Of a DNA stretch of 64,000 nucleotides, positions 10,043 to 19,196 are shown one piece after another. Below the pieces are notes generated by a model. That model did not search any database. It worked only from the letters and a program-made list of their open reading frames with translations, and was not told the DNA's origin. This DNA comes from Rhodospirillales bacterium (GTDB lineage: Bacteria > Pseudomonadota > Alphaproteobacteria > Acetobacterales > Acetobacteraceae). The stretch is taken from NCBI GenBank assembly GCA_028869995.1, contig JAGWQN010000073.1, forward strand, positions 40,442 through 104,441. Direction: 5' to 3'. How positions within the stretch are numbered: the first letter of the stretch is position 1; each line of letters starts with the position of its first letter. The position numbers and the translations under genes were made by a program.

Positions 10043-10920
10043 GCGACAATCCCGCAGCCCGACCGGCAGCGCCGGTCGTCGAACGGCGCGGCCTCCTGGC
10101 CCGTCTCGCTCGCGCCCGTCCGACCCAACCCGGTGAGATCTACGGCGTGCCCGGCGCCGGCGAGACGCGGATGCTGAGCATCGCCACGATTGCCGTGCTC
10201 ATCTTCATCTGGTGGCTATCGACCACGCTGGGTTGGGTCAAGCCGCTGTTCGTGCCCGCGCCGCAAGCCATCGTGCAGGATTTCGTCACGATCCTCCGGC
10301 GGGGCTACACCGGCGAGCCGCTCTGGCTGCATGTGGGAATCTCGACGGCGCGCGTCTTCGGGGCTTTCATGCTGGCTTGCCTGATCGGGATACCTCTCGG
10401 CCTGGCCATGGGAATCAGCCCCGTGATGCGCGGGATCTTCGATCCGCCGATCGAGTTCTACCGCCCGATCCCGCCGCTCGCCTACCTGCCGCTGATGATC
10501 ATCTGGTTCGGCATCGGCGAGACCTCGAAGGTCCTGCTGATCTTTCTTTCCGTGTTCGCGCCGGTCGCGCTCGGCGCGCGGTCGGGCGTGCGCTCGGCGG
10601 CGATCGAGCAGATCCACGCCGCCTACTCCTTCGGCGCCACCCGATGGCAGGTGCTCATGCGCGTGATCCTGCCGTCGGCGATGCCCGAGATTCTGACGGC
10701 CATGCGGATCGGCATCGGCTTCGGATGGACCACGCTGGTCGCCGCCGAGATGGTCGCCGCGACGTCCGGTCTTGGATACATGGTGCTTTCTGCCTCGCAG
10801 TTTCTCCAGACCGGCATCGTCATCATGGGGATCATCGTGATCGCGGCGATCGCCTACATGTTCGACCTCATCATGCGCATGCTCGAGCGGCGACTGGTTC
10901 CTTGGAAAGGCAGGATGTGA
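10039..10920 (+). CDS. tauC: Taurine/nitrate/sulfonate-type ABC transporter permease
   Basis: PLAYLPLMIIWFGIGETSKVLLIFLSVFAPVALGARSGVR, EMVAATSGLGYMVLSASQFLQT; overlaps neighbours on both sides. Confidence 0.88.
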   Translation: MSDNPAARPAAPVVERRGLLARLARARPTQPGEIYGVPGAGETRMLSIATIAVLIFIWWLSTTLGWVKPLFVPAPQAIVQDFVTILRRGYTGEPLWLHVGISTARVFGAFMLACLIGIPLGLAMGISPVMRGIFDPPIEFYRPIPPLAYLPLMIIWFGIGETSKVLLIFLSVFAPVALGARSGVRSAAIEQIHAAYSFGATRWQVLMRVILPSAMPEILTAMRIGIGFGWTTLVAAEMVAATSGLGYMVLSASQFLQTGIVIMGIIVIAAIAYMFDLIMRMLERRLVPWKGRM

Positions 10921-12224
10921 TGGCTGTAACCTACCTCAAGCAAGCAACGCGCACGGCCGAGACCGGTGGCGAAGAGGTGCGCGACCGGGTCGCCCAGATG
11001 CTGGGCGACCTCGAGCAGGGCGGGGAGGAAGCGGCACGTCGTTTCGCGCTCGAACTCGACAAATGGAGCGGCCCCATCGACGTGGACGACGCAGCCCGCG
11101 CCGCCGCGCGAAAGGCGGTCCCGCCACGCCTTCAGGACGACATCCGCTTCGCCCACGACAACATCCGGCGCTTCGCCGAGGCCCAGAAAAGCACGATTCA
11201 GGACTGCACGATCGAGGTGCGACCCGGATTCTGGGCGGGTCAGCGGCAGATTCCGGTGCGTGCGGCGGGTTGCTACGTGCCAGGCGGTCGGTACAGCCAC
11301 ATCGCCTCGGCGATCATGACGATCACCACGGCCAAGGTGGCCGGCGTGGCCGACGTCACGGCCTGCGCCCCGCCACGTCCCGGCGTCGGCATCGATCCCG
11401 CCACCCTCTTTGCGATGGATGTCTGCGGTGCGGACAGGATCCTGACCATCGGCGGCGTCCAGGGCATCGCGGCCATGGCCTTCGGCATGTTTGGCGCGCC
11501 GAAGGCCGACATCCTGGTTGGTCCCGGTAACCAGTTCGTTGCGGAGGCAAAGCGAGCCTTGTTCGGGCGGGTCGGAATCGATCTCGTGGCCGGCCCGACG
11601 GATTCGATGGTCATCGCGGACTCGACCGCCGTTCCCGAACTCGTCGCCGCCGATCTCATCGGCCAGGCGGAGCACGGCTACAACTCCCCTGTCTGGCTGG
11701 TGACGACGGACGCGGCGCTCGCGCAGGCGGTCCTCGATCTGGCTCCGGGCCTGATTTCCGCGCTTCCCGAATTCAATGCCCGAAACGCAGCGGCGGCGTG
11801 GCGCGATTGCGCCGAGCTCATTCTCTGCGACGATCGCGAGGAGATGGCAGCGGTCGCCGACCGCTACGCCCCCGAACATCTCCAGGTCCAGGCGGCCGAT
11901 CTGGACTGGTGGCTCGCGCGGCTGCGCTGCTACGGCTCGCTCTTTCTGGGTGAGGAGACGACGGTCGCGTTCGGCGACAAGGCCGCCGGCCCGAACCACG
12001 TGCTGCCGACGTCGGGATCGGCTCGTTACACGGGCGGCCTGTCGGTCCACAAATTCATGAAGACCGTGACATGGCAGCGGGCGACCCGCGACGGTGCACG
12101 GCCTGTTGCGGAAGCCACGGCGCGGATTTCCCGGCTGGAGGGCATGGAGGGCCATGCCAGGAGCGCCGATGTCCGGCTGGCCAGGTTCTTCCCCGGCCAG
12201 GCGTTCGCCCTCGACGCGTCTTAG
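10920..12224 (+). CDS. hpsN: Histidinol-dehydrogenase-family protein, probable sulfopropanediol 3-dehydrogenase
   Basis: VRAAGCYVPGGRYSHIASAIMTITTAKVAGV, GPGNQFVAEAKR, AEHGYNSPVWLVTTD; starts on the tauC stop (ATGA); 434 aa. Confidence 0.75.
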   Translation: MAVTYLKQATRTAETGGEEVRDRVAQMLGDLEQGGEEAARRFALELDKWSGPIDVDDAARAAARKAVPPRLQDDIRFAHDNIRRFAEAQKSTIQDCTIEVRPGFWAGQRQIPVRAAGCYVPGGRYSHIASAIMTITTAKVAGVADVTACAPPRPGVGIDPATLFAMDVCGADRILTIGGVQGIAAMAFGMFGAPKADILVGPGNQFVAEAKRALFGRVGIDLVAGPTDSMVIADSTAVPELVAADLIGQAEHGYNSPVWLVTTDAALAQAVLDLAPGLISALPEFNARNAAAAWRDCAELILCDDREEMAAVADRYAPEHLQVQAADLDWWLARLRCYGSLFLGEETTVAFGDKAAGPNHVLPTSGSARYTGGLSVHKFMKTVTWQRATRDGARPVAEATARISRLEGMEGHARSADVRLARFFPGQAFALDAS

Positions 12225-12419
12225 CGGCAGGCGGATGCCGATCGGCGCCGCGGCGCGCACCAACCAGGCCGCGCTCGCGGCCGGCACCGGGGGGCACGCG
12301 CCGCGGCACGGCCAGTCCGTCGCCGGAACGAAGCAAAACGCCCAGGCCCAGAGAGTCCCGTAAGGGGCGAGAGGGGCCCGATGCGATCGACGTTTCATCG
12401 CCAACAGGGGCATGTCCGA

Positions 12420-12447
12420 TTGACAAGGGAATGACAACCGCTAGTCT
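12420..12447 (+). promoter_or_regulatory. Candidate sigma70-type promoter for the second TauABC-like operon
   Basis: TTGACA-N16-TAGTCT in a locally AT-richer leader upstream of 12526. Confidence 0.3.
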
Positions 12448-12525
12448 GGATACAACGTCCAAGAGCACTTAAGACGATCATTGTTTTCTTTTTTGGTGGA
12501 ATAAAAATGAAGAATAACAACCAGG

Positions 12526-13353
12526 ATGGAGTCCCGTCGGGGAGGGGCTCCGGTGGCTGATGTCGAGCTGAAGCACGTCTCCAAGCGCTACGCACACGGT
12601 CGCCAGACGACAGAAACCCTTCGCGACGTGAGTTTGCGGGTCGGTGATGGAGAGTTTGTGTCTCTCGTCGGTCGGTCGGGATGCGGCAAGACCACATTGT
12701 TGCGTATCGTCGGCGGATTCGTGGACGCCGATGGTGGCGATGTTCTGGTGGATGGGTCGCCGGTGACCCGGCCTGGCTCGGACCGGGGCATGCTGTTCCA
12801 GCATCCGATGTTGTTTCCCTGGCTCACGGTGCTGGACAACACGTTGTTCGGGCCGCGCGCAACCGGTCGTCACTCGCCACAGGCGCGGGCGCGGGCCATG
12901 GAGCTTTTGCAGATCGTGGGTCTTGGTGGCTTCGAGTTTCATTATCCAAAGCAGCTATCGGGCGGGATGATGCACCGGGCCGCCTTCGCCAGGGCCATGA
13001 TGGCTGAACCGAAAATCCTGCTGATGGACGAGCCTTTCGGGGCTCTCGATGCCCTGACCCGGGCGGGGATGCAGCAGTTCCTGCTCGACCTGTGGAACCG
13101 CCGGCGCTTCACCGTGATCCTGGTAACACACGATGTCGAGGAGGCGGTCCTCATGAGCGACCGGGTCGCCGTGATGGCGGCGGGACCGGGACAGATCATC
13201 GAGACCATCCCGATCGACCTGCCGCGCCCCCGCTCGTACGAGATGTCCGAGACCCCAGAGTTCGTCCAACTCAAACGCCGAGTGCGCCAGAGCGTCGAAA
13301 GGGCTCGGGGCAAGGCTCCGGTATCCGTTATGAACCCAACAGCAGGCCATTGA
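12526..13353 (+). CDS. NitT/TauT-type ABC transporter ATP-binding protein
   Basis: GRSGCGKTTLLRIVGGF, LSGGMMHRAAFARAMM, LLMDEPFGALDALTR. The true start may be GTG 12553, which has a better SD (GGGGAGGGG). Confidence 0.88.
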   Translation: MESRRGGAPVADVELKHVSKRYAHGRQTTETLRDVSLRVGDGEFVSLVGRSGCGKTTLLRIVGGFVDADGGDVLVDGSPVTRPGSDRGMLFQHPMLFPWLTVLDNTLFGPRATGRHSPQARARAMELLQIVGLGGFEFHYPKQLSGGMMHRAAFARAMMAEPKILLMDEPFGALDALTRAGMQQFLLDLWNRRRFTVILVTHDVEEAVLMSDRVAVMAAGPGQIIETIPIDLPRPRSYEMSETPEFVQLKRRVRQSVERARGKAPVSVMNPTAGH

Positions 13354-13363
13354 GCGCGTCGCC

Positions 13364-14266
13364 ATGGGGAACACGCAGGGGACGGCAACGGCGGGAACGA
13401 GTCGTCCGACGGAGGGCGCAGCGCCGGGTGCCACCATGATGCCGCTCGCCGCGGTGCCGGATGTGCCTGGTTTCCGCCAACGCCTGGGGCGGCGCCTCGC
13501 TGCCATCGACTGGTCGCGGATCTGGATGGGCGCCATCGGCATCGTGACACTCGTCGTGCTGTGGTGGATCGCCGCGCTCGTGATTGGCGATGACGTGATC
13601 CTCCCGTCGCCATTGCGGACCATGGACGTGATGATCCGGTATCTCTCCAAGCCATACCCCTCTCAGGGGGAGACGCTGGTTGGCAACACTCTCATCAGCC
13701 TCGCGCGTATCCTGGTCGGGTTCACCTGGGGCGCTCTTGCGGGCATCTTCCTCGGGGCTCTGATGGCGAGCGTGCGGCCCGTCCGCCTGATCGTGGATCC
13801 GCTGATCGAGCTTGGGCGGCCGTTGCCGCCGCTGGCCTTTATTCCGCTGCTGATTGTCTGGTTTGGTATCGGCGAGCTGCCGAAGATCATCCTGATCGGC
13901 GTCGGCGTCATACCCGTCATGGTCGTGTCCGTGGTCGCCGCGCTGGATGCCGTGCCGGAGGAATATGTCGAGGCGGCACTCTCCCTCGGCGCGACCCGAA
14001 GCTATGCCTTGTTGCATGTGCGTATCCGCGCCGCTCTGCCCGCGGTGATCACAGGCCTGCGGCTTTCGATGGGCCTGTCCTGGACCAGTATCGTCGCCGT
14101 GGAAATGATCGCCGCAACGGGCGGGCTCGGCTATGTCATCCTCGAGGCTTCGAATTACCTGATCACGCCATTGATCTTCTCGGGCATCCTGCTCATTGCC
14201 GTGGTGGCACTGTTCCTCGACGGCTTGCTGCGCCTGCTGCGACGGCTGGTGGCGCCGATGGGATGA
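13364..14266 (+). CDS. NitT/TauT-type ABC transporter permease
   Basis: RPLPPLAFIPLLIVWFGIGELPKIILIGVGVIPVM; EMIAATGGLGYVILEASNYL. Confidence 0.88.
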   Translation: MGNTQGTATAGTSRPTEGAAPGATMMPLAAVPDVPGFRQRLGRRLAAIDWSRIWMGAIGIVTLVVLWWIAALVIGDDVILPSPLRTMDVMIRYLSKPYPSQGETLVGNTLISLARILVGFTWGALAGIFLGALMASVRPVRLIVDPLIELGRPLPPLAFIPLLIVWFGIGELPKIILIGVGVIPVMVVSVVAALDAVPEEYVEAALSLGATRSYALLHVRIRAALPAVITGLRLSMGLSWTSIVAVEMIAATGGLGYVILEASNYLITPLIFSGILLIAVVALFLDGLLRLLRRLVAPMG

Positions 14267-14360
14267 CCCCTGGCCGACCTCATGTTCCGGATGCGTGGCG
14301 ATCCTCGCACCCGTTGATCGCTGCGCGACGTTGATCGAACCCAATGAAAATGGAGGCCGA

Positions 14361-15428
14361 ATGATGAATCGCTGCACCAAACGAGTGAACATCATGCGTC
14401 GGGTCGGAGCCGCCGCCGTCGGTGTGGGGCTCTATGCAGCCTTTGCCGCCCTTCACGTCGCCAGCGCCGCCGGTGCGCCGACCGTGACGTGGGGCTATTT
14501 CGAGGGCGGCATAGCCAGCCCCGGCGCGGTCATCGCGACCCAGGCGCCGCTGAAGAAGTCGATCCCGGCGCGTCTCAAATTCATCCAGATCAACAGCGGT
14601 GTCGCGGCGCTGGCCGCCATGCGGGCCGGGTCGTTCGACGTGGTCGAGGGTGTCGGCAATCCGCCCGTCGTGGGCGCGCTCGCCGCGCGCACGCCCCTCG
14701 TGGTCGTCTTTGCCGAGAGCTACGATGGCGCCGGGCTGTATGTGAACACCAAGGTCCTGCACAAGCCGGCCGATCTGGCGGGGCAGAAAATCGGCGATCT
14801 TGTCGGGTCGTCCGAGGATTATGAGCTCAAAGGCTATCTCAAGCACCTCGGCTTGCAGAACAAGGTGACGGTTGTCCCGTTCTCTTCCGACTCCGCCGCG
14901 GCCGCGGCCTTCCTCGCGGGCAACCTCAATGCCGTCTATGTCGATTTCGGTTCCGGCGTGCCGTTGGCCAAGCGTCCCACGACCAAGGTCTGGGCGACCG
15001 CCGCGGATATCGCGCAACTCGGCTATCCCTCGATGAATGTGCTCGTGGTGTCACGCAAGCTGGTGAAACGAGACCCCTCGCTGGTGCAGAAGATCGTCTG
15101 CTCGGTGTCCGCGGCGAGCGACGATATGCTCGGGAAAGATCGTGCAAAATATTTCTCGGCGGCGGCGGCCGTTCTGGGCGTGCCCGCAGACGTGGCGGTG
15201 AAGGGTTCCGAGCAATGGCCGGAACTGGCCCTCAAGGATCAGGGCGAGTGGTTCGGCGCGCCGGGCTCGAAAGTTGTCGACTCCAGGATCGTTCAGGAGG
15301 CCTACGTGAAGAGCGCCGTCTTCCTGAAAGCCTCGGGCAACGTGATGTCGGTTCCGTCGGCCGCCACGATTGCGTCCGCGGTTGATCCGAGCTTCGTGCA
15401 GGCAGCCAGCAAAGGTGCGTGCAAATAG
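14361..15428 (+). CDS. NitT/TauT-type ABC transporter substrate-binding protein
   Basis: Signal-like N-terminus; INSGVAALAAMRAGSFDVVEGVGNPPVVGALAARTPLVVVF. Confidence 0.82.
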   Translation: MMNRCTKRVNIMRRVGAAAVGVGLYAAFAALHVASAAGAPTVTWGYFEGGIASPGAVIATQAPLKKSIPARLKFIQINSGVAALAAMRAGSFDVVEGVGNPPVVGALAARTPLVVVFAESYDGAGLYVNTKVLHKPADLAGQKIGDLVGSSEDYELKGYLKHLGLQNKVTVVPFSSDSAAAAAFLAGNLNAVYVDFGSGVPLAKRPTTKVWATAADIAQLGYPSMNVLVVSRKLVKRDPSLVQKIVCSVSAASDDMLGKDRAKYFSAAAAVLGVPADVAVKGSEQWPELALKDQGEWFGAPGSKVVDSRIVQEAYVKSAVFLKASGNVMSVPSAATIASAVDPSFVQAASKGACK

Positions 15429-15438
15429 CCAACCTGGG

Positions 15439-15478
15439 GGCAGGCCGGGTCGCCGACGCAAGCGGTGCCCGGCCTGCC
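15439..15478 (+). terminator. Stem-loop after the second substrate-binding protein gene
   Basis: GGCAGGCCGGG-N18-CCCGGCCTGCC, perfect 11-bp arms. Confidence 0.45.
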
Positions 15479-15521
15479 GTGCCAGGGTGGCTCTGGCGCG
15501 GCAGATGAGTGGAGGCGGGCG

Positions 15522-16769
15522 ATGAGCGAGCGCACGATGTTCCCTGCCAAGGGAAGGGCGCGAGAGGAGCTTTGGGCAGCGCTGGAGACAATGCGCGACG
15601 GCGACGCGGATTGGCGGCATGGCCGCGTACCGCTCTACGTCTTTGGCTCGCTGCCGGAAGTGGAGGCGGTGGGCCGCGATGCCTATGCGGCCTACTTCAC
15701 GGAGAATGCTCTCGGTGCACGCAGGGCGTTTGGCAGCCTGGCCCGCATGGAGGGTGAGGTCGTTGCGATGTCGCTCGATCTTTTCCAGGCACCGCAAACG
15801 GCAACCGGCTCCATGACGTCGGGGGGTAGCGAGAGCATCCTGCTAGCCGTCAAGGCCTGTCGGGAGGACGCGCGCCGGCGCCGTGGCGATGCTGCTTTTC
15901 GTGGCAATCTGGTGCTGGCCGAGACCGCACACCCGGCCTTCGACAAGGCGGCCCGGCTCATGGACCTGCCGGTGCGGCGGGTGCCGGCCGGAGCCGATTA
16001 CCGTGCCGACGCAAGGGCGATGGCCGCGGCCATCGACCGGGACACGATGATGCTGGTCGGCTCCGTGCCCTGTTTCCCGTTTGGGGTGATCGACCCGATC
16101 GGCGAACTGTCGGAGCTTGCATCGTCGCGCGATCTTTGGCTTCACGTCGATGCGTGTGTCGGGGGCTATCTCGCGCCGTTTGCCCGCGCCGCCGGACATC
16201 CGGTCCCTCCTTTCGATTTTGCTCTCCCCGGCGTCGTGTCCATGTCCGCGGACCTGCACAAATTCGGCTTCTGTCCAAAGCCGGCCTCTGTTGTTTTGTT
16301 TCGTGACCAGCAGCGGGCGGATGGCGCTGGTTTTGACCTGGACGTATGGCCATCGGGCCGGTTCCGTACAGGAACGCTCGTTGGCACGCGACCGGGCGGG
16401 GCCGTGGCGGGGGCCTGGGCCGTGCTCAACTATCTCGGACGTGACGGATACACGATGATTGCGTCACGTCTCATCGCGATGCGGCAAGCCTATGTCGAGG
16501 GTATCGAGGCCATTGCGCCGCTTCGTGTTTTCGGCAAGCCCGATCTCACGATCTTCGCCTTTGGCGCCCCCGGTCTCGACATGGCCGGTGTCGCAAAGGG
16601 CATGGAGACACGCGGCTGGGTGCCGGGGATGATCAGCCGCCCTCCCGGAATGCACATGATGGCATCGCTGCTCCACGAGGCAGCACGCGCCGATTATCTC
16701 GCCGATCTTTCCGCAGCCGTCGCGGCGGCACCACGGATCCAGCAAGATTCGGTCTCGGCGGAGTATTGA
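15522..16769 (+). CDS. PLP-dependent lyase/decarboxylase, sphingosine-1-phosphate-lyase-like
   Basis: TSGGSESILLAVKACRE, MSADLHKFGFCPKPASVVLFRD (PLP Lys), RTGTLVGTRPGGAVAGAWAVL parallel S1P lyase motifs (TSGGTESI, HKYGYAPKG, GSRPGG). Confidence 0.78.
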   Translation: MSERTMFPAKGRAREELWAALETMRDGDADWRHGRVPLYVFGSLPEVEAVGRDAYAAYFTENALGARRAFGSLARMEGEVVAMSLDLFQAPQTATGSMTSGGSESILLAVKACREDARRRRGDAAFRGNLVLAETAHPAFDKAARLMDLPVRRVPAGADYRADARAMAAAIDRDTMMLVGSVPCFPFGVIDPIGELSELASSRDLWLHVDACVGGYLAPFARAAGHPVPPFDFALPGVVSMSADLHKFGFCPKPASVVLFRDQQRADGAGFDLDVWPSGRFRTGTLVGTRPGGAVAGAWAVLNYLGRDGYTMIASRLIAMRQAYVEGIEAIAPLRVFGKPDLTIFAFGAPGLDMAGVAKGMETRGWVPGMISRPPGMHMMASLLHEAARADYLADLSAAVAAAPRIQQDSVSAEY

Positions 16770-17083
16770 CGGCTCGAAACACGAGGCGCCATCTCGCGGA
16801 CCGCTGACGCGGGATGGCGGCCTGCCCTCGGGCCTGTCGCCTTCGGACTGCTCCTGCCGGTCTCCAAAAATCCGGCCCTGACGTCCCGCAACGATACAAC
16901 TCCGAACCGGGCCGGCCTTTCTCATCATGCGGCCGCACCCCAGCGTCCGGCCGGTTCTGGCTGTCGGATACCCCGTCTATCCCGACAGGGCCATGATCGC
17001 GTGCGTCAGCCTCGTCATCCCCATCTGGCGGATCATCGCGCCTTGTTCCATCTTGGTGCCGGATGCCGATGGCGGGTCGCCCG

Positions 17084-17857
17084 CTAGGCGGCCGTCCGGT
17101 GTCCCAGGATCCGGCTGACAAATGTCCGCGTGCGCGCAATCCGCGGAGCGTCGAAGATCTGCTCAGGCGTACCAAGTTCCTGAATGGTACCCTCGGCCAT
17201 AAAGGCGACGCGGTGGGAAACGTCTCGCACGAACGCCATCTCATGCGACACGATCAGGAGGGTCATGTGCTCTGCCGCGAGCAACTTGATCGTATCGAGA
17301 ACCTCGCCGACGCGCTCGGGATCGAGCGCAGAGGTGACTTCGTCGAGCAGCAGGATCTCGGGCTTGAGGCAAAGCGCGCGGGCGATCGCGACGCGTTGCT
17401 GTTGGCCGCCTGAAAGCTCGTCCGGATACGCATTGAGCTTGTCGCCGAGACCGACTTTCTCGAGCAGCGTCCGTGCCTCCGCTTCGACCTCGCGGCGATC
17501 GCGCTTCTTGATGGTCACCGGCGTCACCATCACGTTGCGCAGCACGTTCATGTTGCCGAACAGATTGTATTGCTGGAACACGATGGCCAGCCGGTTCCTG
17601 GCGCGGCGCAGCGAGCGGCGGTCGCCGTAATCGATGGTTTCGCCGGCGAGGCTCACCGTTCCCTTCACCGGCCGCAGCAGGCCGGAGATTACGCGCAGCA
17701 GCGTGCTCTTTCCCGAGCCCGAGGGACCAATCAGGCTCACGATCTCGCCGCGGTCGATGGCAAGGTCGATTCCGTCAAGCACGGTGGTGTCGTTATACCG
17801 TGCGACGAGACCGCGAATGTCGAGCTGTGCCAAGGCGTTTCTCCAGGTGGCCGCCAA
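17084..17857 (-). CDS. Polar amino-acid ABC transporter ATP-binding protein (GlnQ/HisP-like)
   Basis: GPSGSGKSTLLRVISGL, LSGGQQQRVAIARALCLKPEILLLDEVTSALDPE. Confidence 0.92.
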   Translation of the reverse strand: MAATWRNALAQLDIRGLVARYNDTTVLDGIDLAIDRGEIVSLIGPSGSGKSTLLRVISGLLRPVKGTVSLAGETIDYGDRRSLRRARNRLAIVFQQYNLFGNMNVLRNVMVTPVTIKKRDRREVEAEARTLLEKVGLGDKLNAYPDELSGGQQQRVAIARALCLKPEILLLDEVTSALDPERVGEVLDTIKLLAAEHMTLLIVSHEMAFVRDVSHRVAFMAEGTIQELGTPEQIFDAPRIARTRTFVSRILGHRTAA

Positions 17858-18500
17858 GCCGGGCTAACGGGTATGAGATCACGAAATACAGCAGAAGCAC
17901 GGTCGCGTAGACGAGGGAGGCCGAAAATCCTTTCGTATTGAGGATTTTCGCGGCCTGTGTCAGTTCCAGCACGCCCGCCTGCGAGGCCAGCGCCGTATCC
18001 TTGATGAAAAGAACGAAGTAGCCGAAGACCGGTGGCAGGATGATGGGCCAGGCCTGTGGCAGGCGCACCAGCCAAAAGCTCTGCCAGACCGAGAAATTCA
18101 TCACCTCCGCGGCTTCGATCTGGCTCGCTTTCACAGCCTGCAGACCGGTGCGGACGATCTCCGCAACGAACGCTGTGGAGATCACCGATGTGCTGACGAA
18201 GGCAATTTCAAGCGGCGAGAAATTGAAGCCGAGCACCTGTGCGCCGAAATAGAAGGTCATCAGCGTCACAAGAAACGGGATGCGCCGCATGATCTCTATG
18301 TAGAGAAAGGCAAGCGCCTTCAGCGGCCATAGCGATCTGCGTCGCGACATCCGGGCAAGCGTCAGCAGAGTGCCGCAGAGGAGCCCCACGACACAACCGA
18401 CCGCGGAAAGCGACAGGGTCGTGACGGCGGCCTTGGCGAGCAGGATGACATTGTAGATCGTGAACAGGCGCGGAATTTCCGCGGCGATGAAAGCCAGCAT
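17793..18500 (-). CDS. Polar amino-acid ABC transporter permease
   Basis: HisM/GlnP-type: IEIMRRIPFLVTLMTFYFG...AFVAEIVRTGLQAVKASQIEAAEVM; start trimmed to MLAFIAAEI. Confidence 0.88.
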   Translation of the reverse strand: MLAFIAAEIPRLFTIYNVILLAKAAVTTLSLSAVGCVVGLLCGTLLTLARMSRRRSLWPLKALAFLYIEIMRRIPFLVTLMTFYFGAQVLGFNFSPLEIAFVSTSVISTAFVAEIVRTGLQAVKASQIEAAEVMNFSVWQSFWLVRLPQAWPIILPPVFGYFVLFIKDTALASQAGVLELTQAAKILNTKGFSASLVYATVLLLYFVISYPLARLGGHLEKRLGTARHSRSRRTV

Positions 18501-19174
18501 CAAATCACCGGAACCCGCGCACGGAACGCCCACCGGCTGAAGAGCGCGAGCAGGATGGTCGCGAGGAAGGTGACCACGACATAAATCGCGGCCACGGTCG
18601 TGAAGACCTCGATCGAGCGAAAGGTCGTCGAGTTGATGTTGAAGGCGCGGCCCGTGAGCTCCTCCACACCGAAGATCGCGGCCATCGAGGTGCCAAGCAT
18701 CATCAGGATATATTGATTGGTGAGCGCCGGCATCGTGACGCGGAAAAGGTGCGGCAGGATGACGTGCCGCAGCGTCTGCAGGCGGCTCATGTTCAACGTC
18801 TCGGCGGCGTCGAGCTCCTGCGCATGCACGGATGCGAGGCCGGCACGCAGGATCTCGGTGAGATACCCCGCGGCATTCAGCGTCATCCCGATGAGCACAG
18901 CCATGAACGGGGTGAAGAGAATGCCGAAGTCAGGCAGCCCGAAATAAATCACGTAGATCTGCACGAGCTGGGGCGTGTTCGTGAAGAAGGCGACGTAGCC
19001 GCGCACGAAGCGAGAGGCCGCAGCCCCTCCTTCGTTGCGCAAGATGGCGAAGACCAGTCCCAGTACCATGCCGCCGGCGAAGGAAAGGATGCTGAGCGCC
19101 AGGCTGATCAGCACCCCTCCCAGCAGGTACGGAATGTACGGGGTGATCTGACCGTAGTGCAGAACGTAGTGCAC
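18500..19174 (-). CDS. Polar amino-acid ABC transporter permease
   Basis: FVRGYVAFFTNTPQLVQIYVIYFGLP...YLTEILRAGLASVHAQELDAAETL. Confidence 0.9.
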   Translation of the reverse strand: MHYVLHYGQITPYIPYLLGGVLISLALSILSFAGGMVLGLVFAILRNEGGAAASRFVRGYVAFFTNTPQLVQIYVIYFGLPDFGILFTPFMAVLIGMTLNAAGYLTEILRAGLASVHAQELDAAETLNMSRLQTLRHVILPHLFRVTMPALTNQYILMMLGTSMAAIFGVEELTGRAFNINSTTFRSIEVFTTVAAIYVVVTFLATILLALFSRWAFRARVPVI

Positions 19175-19196
19175 GGATCAGAAACGCCCACGCACC

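Noticed and set aside
10920-12224. Annotation as biosynthetic histidinol dehydrogenase (hisD)
   Set aside because: No other his genes nearby and operon context is TauABC/CuyA-like; HpsN-type is preferred, though a genome-wide check for another hisD is needed.
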